Shown: positions 57,713-64,000 of the stretch, one piece after another
Numbering within the stretch: the first letter of the stretch is position 1
Layout of the letters: each line of letters begins with the position of its first letter
From: Tretioscincus oriximinensis
Taxonomy: Eukaryota; Chordata; Lepidosauria; Squamata; Gymnophthalmidae
Length of the DNA stretch: 64,000 nt
NCBI GenBank assembly: GCA_022410635.1
Contig: JAJVDF010000230.1
Coordinates: 1,139,126-1,203,125, forward strand
Direction of reading: 5' to 3'
The notes under the pieces: model-generated
Database searches by the model: none
What the model saw: only the letters and a program-made list of their open reading frames with translations
Told to the model about the DNA's origin: nothing
Made by a program: the position numbers and the translations under genes

Positions 57713-57874
57713 GGCTGCATCCACACGAACCTTATCCTGGGCTTTCCCTCGGAATAGGAACCTGCCAGACACATGCTAGTGTAGACTATGGCAGGCCCCG
57801 AATGGGGCCTGCCATAGTCTATACTGGCATGTGAATGGCCAAGCTCTGCCCCGAGATGAGACCCCAGATGGCGC
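57713..57874. mobile_element. family B MITE in NKX2-5 intron 1
   Basis: This nearly full-length copy begins GGCTGCATCCACACGA and contains the complete central palindrome GGCCCCGAATGGGGCC. TTAA lies immediately before the left end. Confidence 0.8.
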
Positions 57875-58003
57875 CTCAGACAATGCCACGAAATAAAGAC
57901 CCCTTGCTTATTTCGGTTGTGTTGTATAGATCGAGGAGTTGCTCGTTGCTAGCCGGGAAGGTTCGATTTCCTGCCTTTATTTTGTTTCACGTTCAGAGAC
58001 TCT

Positions 58004-58380
58004 GGCTGCATCCAAACGAGGAGCTAAAAGGCGGATTTACCGCCTGTTTGTTCCACTGTAATTGGGTATACCACAATAAAGCATAGATATACTCTGGATT
58101 AAATCAGTCCACACGATGCTTTACGGTGGAATATTCAACTGTAGTGGAACGAAAAGTGAGNCTGCAGCCATGCGAAGGGACTAAAAAGGTGGATTTAAGA
58201 GGTGGACCGTCCCTCTGCACTTACTCTGTTCAAGTGTCTCCCCGCCCTGCTTTGTGGGGCTGGCTGGGGGCCGGATTGGCAGATAGCCGTCAGTACTTCC
58301 CCCTCTGCTCGCACAGTCTCGGCTGTGCAGGGCAGACGCACAGAAAAAGCGGGTTTCAGGCGGCCTGCACCATCCACACG
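58004..58380 (+). mobile_element. family C element with family A sequence inside it
   Basis: A family C start (GGCTGCATCC, GAGGAGCTAAAAGGCGG) at 58004-58043 leads into a family A copy (58042-58169). Family C resumes from about 58170 to 58380 with its core CCCTCTGCTCGCACAG and GGTTTCAGGCGGCC. The 3' end merges into a B copy. Confidence 0.6.
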
Positions 58381-58533
58381 GAGTCACATCTCGGGACAGA
58401 GCTTGGCCATCCACATGCCAGTGTAGACTATGGCAGGCCCCATTCGGGGCCTGCCATAGTCTACACTAGCATGTGGTTGGCAGGCTCCTATTCCGAGGGA
58501 CATCCCAGGATAACCCTCCGTGTGGATGCAGCC
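58365..58533. mobile_element. family B MITE just upstream of NKX2-5 exon 2
   Basis: This complete copy has the palindromic centre (GGCCCCATTCGGGGCC) and the right terminus GTGTGGATGCAGCC. It ends 91 bp before the exon 2 acceptor, so it may border the branch-point region. Confidence 0.8.
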
Positions 58534-58624
58534 GGGGGTGACTTCAGATGGCTGCCTTGGGTGTCGACGGAGACCACGTTCTGACGTGCTGCTGGCCTTG
58601 TGCTTCCCTTTGCCCCCCCTGCAG

Positions 58625-59235
58625 AGCTGTGCGCCCTCCCGAAGCCCCTCGAGCCGGAGAAGAGGGACTCGGAGGACCCCGAGAGGCCGCGGCAGCAGCG
58701 GAAGCGGCGGAAGCCCCGCGTGCTCTTCTCGCAGGCGCAGGTCTACGAGCTGGAGCGGCGCTTCAAGCAGCAGAAATACCTCTCGGCCCCCGAGCGGGAC
58801 CACCTGGCCACCGTNCTGAAGCTCACCTCCACCCAGGTGAAGATCTGGTTCCAGAACAGGCGCTACAAGTGCAAGAGGCAGCGGCAGGACCAGAGCCTGG
58901 AGATGGTGGGCATCCCGCCGCCCAGGAGGATCGCCGTGCCGGTGCTGGTGCGGGACGGGAAGCCTTGCCTAGGGGAATCCTCCCCCTACACTTCGCCCTA
59001 CAACGTCAGCCTCAACCCCTACGGCTACAACGGCTACCCGCCCTACAGCAACTACAGCGGGGCCGCCTGCAGCGCCACCTACAGCTGCAGCTACCCCGGC
59101 GTGCAAAGCCTCCCGCCCTCGCCCGCCGGCAGCAACTTCGTGAACTTCGGCATGGGGGACTTGAACCCGGTGCAGGCGCCCATCCCGCAGGGGAACGGCG
59201 GCCTCTCCACGTTACATGGCATCCGGGCCTGGTAG
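58625..59235 (+). CDS. NKX2-5: NKX2-5 coding exon 2 (homeodomain, NK2-specific domain, C terminus)
   Basis: This exon follows a C-rich tract and CCTGCAG acceptor and encodes residues 100-302. It starts with ELCAL, the conserved exon 2 start. The homeodomain spans residues 127-186 and has the recognition-helix motif [14 protein letters not shown]. Asn51 falls at residue 177 and the NK2-class Tyr54 at residue 180. The NK2-specific domain ([15 protein letters not shown]) is at residues 200-214. A tyrosine-rich region follows (about 220-257), and the protein ends in the diagnostic STLHGIRAW. The single N at 58815 is in the third position of GTN, so the residue is Val regardless. The full length of 302 residues compares with 324 in human; the shortening is in the exon 1 spacer and the C-terminal low-complexity parts. 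The stop is TAG at 59233-59235. No frameshift or missing key residue is seen. Confidence 0.98.
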
Positions 59236-60550
59236 GCCTCCCAGATCACCTGCCGCCTCTTCTGAATGGGCAGCCGGGCGAGTGCNGGACAGAAGGACCT
59301 CTGGAGGCACCTTGGAAGGGAGAACTTCCGTGGCTGGACTGGGGGGGGGGGGNNNNNNNNNNNNNNGCGCCTTGGACTCCTTGATGGAGGCTGTCTCTAG
59401 GGCTTGCCCAGGCCTCAGGTGTCCATCGGAAGGGGTCCTCTGGGTCATGGGGGGGGGGGAGGGTCACAAAAGCTCAGAAGTTGGCTCCATGCACTCCTGT
59501 AGGACCCTGGCTGCCAATGGGAAGCTCATGAAAGTCAGACACCTGTTGGATTGCTTCCTCTCCCGGTGCGTAACTGAAGCCTCCAGGTTCTGTTTCAGAC
59601 TAACATGGGTCAGGCAGTCCAGCAAAGGGGACAGCAGCCCTTGGAGACCAACAGGAGAAAAGTGGGTGGCCGAGGAAGAAGTAGACGCGCCCACGAAAGC
59701 TGATGCCACCCACTTTTCTCCTGTTGGTCNCTTAAGTGCTACTAGCCCCTTTGCTGGACTTTCTACTGGACTAACACGGCTGTTCCTCTGAAATGGGTCA
59801 GGTAGAGACCCCTGCNCAAGAACAGATAAGAACAATAGAGATTTCTACCCAAACCAGGTGGCCAGCGCCAACCCCACTTTCATTTCAACTGAATCTATGC
59901 ATGAAAACGAGGCCTGAGAGTGACCAGCAAGTATATTGTCCTTTGGGGACTAAGAGGTTAAATCTCCCTNCCCAAACACATCAGCCTTTAGTTCTTTAAA
60001 AAGGAAAGCTGTATCCAGTCTAATTTTACACGGCCCCTGACAAAACACTCTTGGAGCCCATGGCCCCGGGCCCTACAGGGCATAGAGGCAGGTGCNTGCA
60101 GGTTGCAAGAGCCTCCGGGGCCTCACTGCAGGGCTTCTGGGGGGGAGGGGGGGTCCCTGCAATGCGCCTTCAAAGGTAATTTCCCTGGGGAACTATGAGC
60201 AGGACATGCCTAGCCCTGTGCTTTGGCCCTTCCTTTCCCCAGTGGGGACAGGTTACTCCATTAGATGGGCCGCTTTGGATCCCATCACTTCTCTTGTCCA
60301 GAATATTTGAAGGAAACCAGGTTGGGGAAAGCAGGAACCGAAACCAAGGACACAATAGAATTTGCAATGAAGCAAGCGAAGGAGCCGTGGCTATGAAGAT
60401 GCCCGCCCTGATCTTCGTCCAGTCGCCTGATTTGATATCCCTTGTTTCTTCCGCCCCACCGAGCTTTATTATATAGTTATAATTATTGTTATTTTGGATG
60501 AACAAAAGCGGGTGTCGTGTCATTAAAGAGCGTGACTTTGACTTTACTGG
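59236..60550 (+). other. NKX2-5: probable NKX2-5 3' untranslated region and poly(A) signal
   Basis: The first plausible poly(A) signal after the stop is ATTAAA at 60522-60527, followed by a GT-rich stretch (GGAGGTGTTTTT). An AATAAA at 61151-61156 is an alternative. This gives a 3' UTR of about 1.3 kb or more. It would contain a poly(G) tract with a 14-base assembly gap (59353-59366) and the Penelope-like inverted repeat at 59617-59759. The UTR extent is inferred. Confidence 0.45.
59617..59759 (+). mobile_element. Penelope-like inverted repeat with degenerate hammerhead core
   Basis: Arms of about 54 bp (GTCCAGCAAAGGGG... and ...CCCCTTTGCTGGAC) enclose CCGAGGA (59670-59676), a possible GTAGAC/GCGCCCAC stem and CACGAAAGCTGATG. 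The last motif and the TTGGTC/CTTAAGTGCTACTAG stretch resemble Penelope-like tails of reptiles. It lies in the presumed NKX2-5 3' UTR. Confidence 0.5.
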
Positions 60551-61298
60551 AGGTGTTTTTCCTTTCCTGGCTCCAAAACTAGCTGCCTTTCGTGCTTCTC
60601 TAAGGTGCCAGGTCCTCCCGGGTTCTGGGTGGCCTGTGCAAAGCGAGCTAAACTGAAGCGTCTGAATCTTTTAGTGGAGCAAGAGAGTTAGTTGTATGGC
60701 GCTGGTCCCACGGTTGCCCACACAGCAGGGAGCATCACGGAATTAACAAATCCCAAAGAATCATTGGCTCGGTTGCACCCGGAGGCCTCCTGGCTTAACA
60801 TCCCTAGATTTCAAAGCCATTTGCCTATAAGCGGTTCCCTCGCACCACCTCNTATGCATTGCACGGAACTTTTTAGTACCGACGTTCCATGATTCACTTA
60901 GGAGACCTTTCCGTTCCTTCGTTGTTGTTTTTCTTTTGATATTTCAACATCACACGTTCCTTTAAATGATTTTATAGTAAATGCAGCAGCCCTGTTTGCT
61001 CTTGACTTAGCAAACCGCCTGTGGGTTGTTTCGAGCAATCCTTACTAAGCTGCCTCTGAAGAAGACAAAGGGATCAACTCGCGGGTAAATCTAGAATTAC
61101 AACGCAAATCCTGTCCATTTCCAGGCTGATCTCGGGTTTGCCTGGCTGGAAATAAAGATCTGAAAAAAGTCCACAGGCTACAGCTGCATATAATTTTATT
61201 TCAGACGTGGTTCGAAAGCAGTTTAGCCGTGGTGTCAGCTGCGTGCCAGTTCCTTAATCCGAATTGCAAGGAAGAAAAATGCGCTTTCCTGTCGTCAG

Positions 61299-61758
61299 GG
61301 AGCCTTATTCTGAGTTTGGCCATCCACATGCCAGTGTGGACTATAGCAGGCCCCTTTTGGAGCCTACCATAGTCTACACTAGCATGTAGATGGCAGGCTC
61401 CTATTCTGAGATGTAGTCCAGAATAAGGCTGCATCCCCACATCCCTTATTTATTCCACTACAACTGGATATTCCACAATAAAGCATAGATATTCTGGAAT
61501 AAATCCGTCCCCACAGTGCTTTATTGTGGAATATCCAGTTATAATTGAATAAATGAGGCGCTATCGACACGGAGCCTTATTTTGGGACACATTTTGTGAC
61601 AGAGCTTGGCCANCCACATGCCAGTATAGACTATGGCAGGCCCCATTCGGGGCCTGCCATAGTCTACACTAGCATGTGGTTGGCATGCTCCTATTCCAAG
61701 GGGCAGCCCAGGATAAGGTTCCGTGTGGATGCAGCCGAAGTCACGTGGGGACGCAGCC
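61299..61758. mobile_element. B-A-B mosaic downstream of NKX2-5
   Basis: A B copy (61299-61430) shares its last bases with an A copy starting GGCTGCATCCCCAC (61427-61560). The A copy is interrupted near its right end by a second B copy (about 61556-61736), after which the A terminus GGGGACGCAGCC resumes (61737-61758). The second insertion is close to the site used by the nested B at 37703. Confidence 0.7.
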
Positions 61759-62152
61759 TCAGTGGGGACAGGGCTTCCAAAGATCTCTCGCTTTTATTGC
61801 GCATTAGAAGTGGAATGGCGCCCGTTCTTTTTCAACTGTGCGGATACAACTGTGTGGGCGCGGGTGGGCTTCTCCTGGCCTTTCCTCTTAAGGAGTGGGC
61901 CTTCTCCAGTGGAACTAGTAGGAAACGAGAAGCTCCAAGGTCTCCCGTCTTCATCTCCATCGCTGCTCCTGCCCTTCGGGGGATCCACTTAACGGAGCTC
62001 GGAGGGCGACAACATGAAGAAACTGTAGGATACAAGCTGTGAAACAGATCGGGCCCAGGTAGCTTTCTTAAGGGCACCAGCAATCCCCGAGTGGGAAACC
62101 AGTGTCGTGGGTTAGGAAACCGGCGTGTGCTCGCCTTGAGTCATCAATCTTA

Positions 62153-62300
62153 AGCTGCATCCACACGTCACTTATTTATCCCACTATAACTGGATATTCC
62201 ACAATAAAGTATGGATATTCTGGAGTGANTCAGTCCACACAATGCTTATTTCGGAATATGCAGCTACAGTGGAATAAGTAAGTGATGGGTGGATGCAGCC
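62153..62300. mobile_element. family A MITE with TTA target duplication
   Basis: This nearly complete family A copy starts AGCTGCATCCACAC and ends GTGGATGCAGCC. TTA precedes it (62150-62152) and follows it (62301-62303), an independent confirmation of the 3-bp duplication seen at 51541. One N lies in the centre. Confidence 0.85.
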
Positions 62301-62789
62301 TTACTGCTGCTGTAAGGAGAGAAAATAGATTCCTAATGGGGAGCAGCAAATGCCCCTCCTCCCTGTCTCTCATTAAGGACCTGGGGCTAAAAGGAACCTA
62401 AGTTTGTATTCAGGTTTCCACACACGATCCAGGACGAAATATCATCAGGAAGGGAATTTGCTTGTTTGCCCGCAGCCCTTTGGAAGGCGCTCTGGCTTTC
62501 CGCAGGCAGCAGGCACCCAGGCTGCGCCCCTCTGGTATGGGAGGTGGGAGCTGCACCCTGGGAGAAGGAGTCCGCGGGTTTCCTTCCTCTCAGCCTTTTG
62601 TTCTGGAGGTGCACAAAAGCCAGGTGGGTGCAAGGCACGGGGATGCCGCTTCATGCTAGGCCTGATCCTGACCCTCCTCGCCATTCCTAACTGAAACAAC
62701 ATCCTCCCCTACAAGCAATATTCAGTGGTGCTTCTGACTGTGTCCTGGTAGCTCAAGGGGTTCACTGCCTTGCTCCCTTCTGCCTATAC

Positions 62790-63019
62790 TGGCATGTGGG
62801 TGGCCAAGCTCTGTCCCAAGCTCTGCCCCAGAACAAGGCCTTTGCCGAGTCTTTGCAGCAAGCAGCCTCAGAGCTGCATCCCCACATCACTTACTTATTC
62901 CATTAGAGTTGGCTATTCCACAATAAAGCATCAGTGGGGTGATTTGTTCCAGAATATCCATGCTTTATTGTGAAATATCCAAATGTAGTAGAATAAATAA
63001 GGGATGCGTGGATACAGCC
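62790..63019. mobile_element. partial family B followed by family A
   Basis: Positions 62790-62842 match the right arm of B. Positions 62872-63019 are a family A copy, from AGCTGCATCCCCAC to GTGGATACAGCC. Confidence 0.7.
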
Positions 63020-63262
63020 CTAGTTAAAGCGCCGTACAAGGGGTCCCGGGCCTTCCGCAGCCACGGGTCCCCTTGGTGATTTGCAACCAACCTTTCTTGC
63101 CCCTCAGTGTAGGCTACCTCGCGGGGTTGCAGTAACGGTGAGGAAAGAACGATGTTTTTACAGGTATAATCAGAAAGAAACAAAGGCCGTTGGCCGCACT
63201 ACTGCGCCTTGGGCAACTGATGAGCTTGCCAAGACCAAGGGGGCTTCTGTCCCCTGCAGAGG

Positions 63263-63512
63263 CAGTTTGGTGTCCAGTGGTTAAGAGTGTTGGAGTCTTA
63301 ACTGCTAGAATCCCGGTTCGATTCCAGACTCCTCCACGCAGCCAGCTACAGGACCTTTGGGCCAGTCATAAATCTTCAGAACGCTCTCAGCCCCTTGTAC
63401 TTCACAGGGTGTCTGTTGTGGAGAAAGCAACGAAAGCTATCGGCCCGTCTTGGTCGGCCGCCCTGAGACCTCCGGGGATAGGGCGGGGCATAAATACAAA
63501 CAAAGCATCACA
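63263..63512 (+). mobile_element. tRNA-derived SINE, Sauria-SINE-like, complete
   Basis: This is the best-preserved copy. It has an A-box region TGGTTAAGAGTG, a B box GGTTCGATTCC, the body (GGGCCAGTCATAAATC, CTTCACAGGGTGTCTGTTG), and a tail (GCCGCCCTGAGACC, GGGCGGGGCATAAATAC). Confidence 0.75.
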
Positions 63513-63611
63513 CTTGGTGTAGCCGGTAGTCAGCAGCTCTACCAGGCTGTAAACCAGTGAATCTCCCCGGGTATGTCACGGCTGTGCCGCCGCAGATCCT
63601 TCAAAGCGCCT

Positions 63612-63646
63612 GGGGGGGGGGGGGGGGCACGGGGGGGGGGGGGGGT
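63612..63646. repeat. two poly(G) runs
   Basis: G runs separated by CAC at the end of the window. Two nearby Ns suggest local sequencing difficulty. Confidence 0.6.
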
Positions 63647-64000
63647 TTAGGGAAAAAACCCTCCTGCCCAACGGCCCAGGCAAAAGGGCCGGGGCCGTTC
63701 CCGCGCGGCAGGGGCGCCCCACNCGCCCCCNGCGGTGCAAGGGCGCCTTGACGGTGAAGCAGCCGGCCTGCTTGCCTCAAAGGCTGAGCCAAGCTAATGG
63801 AGGCAGGAGCCCTGCTGGGAACTGCGCGTAGGCAGGATGGCCCCAAAGACTGTGTGGGAGGGCCTGGGCTCCAGGTGCCCGGGAAGCCATTGCTGGGCCA
63901 CAGGGTGGGGGACGCGGGGCTGGGCGGGGCCACGGGCCCGTGAGCCCAGCCGTCGGGGCATTCGTGGCAGGACACGTCACACGCTGATGCTGAGCGGCCC

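Larger units (their letters stand above)
53471..58624 (+). other. NKX2-5: NKX2-5 intron 1, expanded by repeats
   Basis: This 5154-bp intron separates the two NKX2-5 exons, with a GT donor and an AG acceptor. It is longer than the roughly 1.5-kb intron I recall for human. Most of the excess is mobile or simple sequence: family A copies at 53703, 54885 and 56191, family B copies at 54170, 54728, 55469, 57713 and 58365, a family C mosaic at 58004, a CR1 tail at 57037, and a 200-bp tetranucleotide tract at 55274. The last B copy ends at 58533, only 91 bp before the exon 2 acceptor boundary. GC-rich stretches between repeats (53480-53690, 55760-56150, 56300-56570) show no second coding exon. Confidence 0.9.

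Noticed and set aside
58384..59384. Other-frame open frames over NKX2-5 exon 2
   Set aside because: They are shadow frames; the homeodomain and C-terminal motifs occur only in the 58600 frame.
62735..62785. tRNA-like stretch with GGTAGCTCAAGGGGTTCA
   Set aside because: It has an A-box-like sequence only, no B box or cloverleaf, and runs into a family B fragment. At most a SINE head remnant.
1..64000. CRISPR array, prokaryotic operon, or integrated virus
   Set aside because: No regularly spaced repeat-spacer pattern, no bacterial gene arrangement and no viral gene signature was seen. All reverse-transcriptase fragments fit CR1 or L1.

Overview
The window is vertebrate nuclear DNA, most likely from a squamate reptile. 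The only protein-coding gene I can support is the cardiac homeobox gene NKX2-5. It lies on the + strand as two coding exons (53173-53470 and 58625-59235) that together encode 302 residues. The squamate assignment is an inference from the repeats: CR1 retrotransposon tails, tRNA-derived SINEs with a tail resembling Sauria SINEs, an L1 fragment, Penelope-like tails and many palindromic DNA-transposon derivatives. The protein sequence alone shows only a sauropsid-type NKX2-5.

Layout. From 1 to about 32 kb the sequence is AT-rich and gene-poor. It holds decayed CR1 copies, an L1 ORF2 C-terminal remnant, isolated hairpin elements and one hAT-type element (19787-20065) with a perfect 8-bp target duplication. 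From about 32.5 kb to the end the sequence becomes GC- and CpG-richer and is crowded with short palindromic elements. I sort these into families A (about 145 bp), B (about 130-165 bp) and C (about 300 bp). All three have copies that begin GGCTGCATCCACAC. Where flanks are readable, A and B copies sit between 3-bp TTA or TAA duplications, as PIF/Harbinger elements do. They are nested in one another and fill much of the NKX2-5 flanks and its 5.15-kb intron.

Regulation. Two GC-rich, repeat-poor stretches upstream of NKX2-5 look like enhancers. One at about -8 kb (44850-45600) carries GATA, forkhead, CArG and CAGAC (SMAD-type) sites. The other, at about -4 kb (48720-49240), carries two AGATAA sites. 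Their positions recall the GATA/SMAD-dependent and GATA-dependent enhancers known upstream of mouse Nkx2-5. A CpG-rich promoter region runs into the start codon. No other gene, RNA gene, CRISPR array or viral insertion was identified. The long GC-rich open frames elsewhere look like chance or repeat-derived frames.

The best candidates for something undescribed are the A/B/C element system with its shared terminus and nested insertions, the three hammerhead-like cores in Penelope-like tails, and the two candidate cardiac enhancers.
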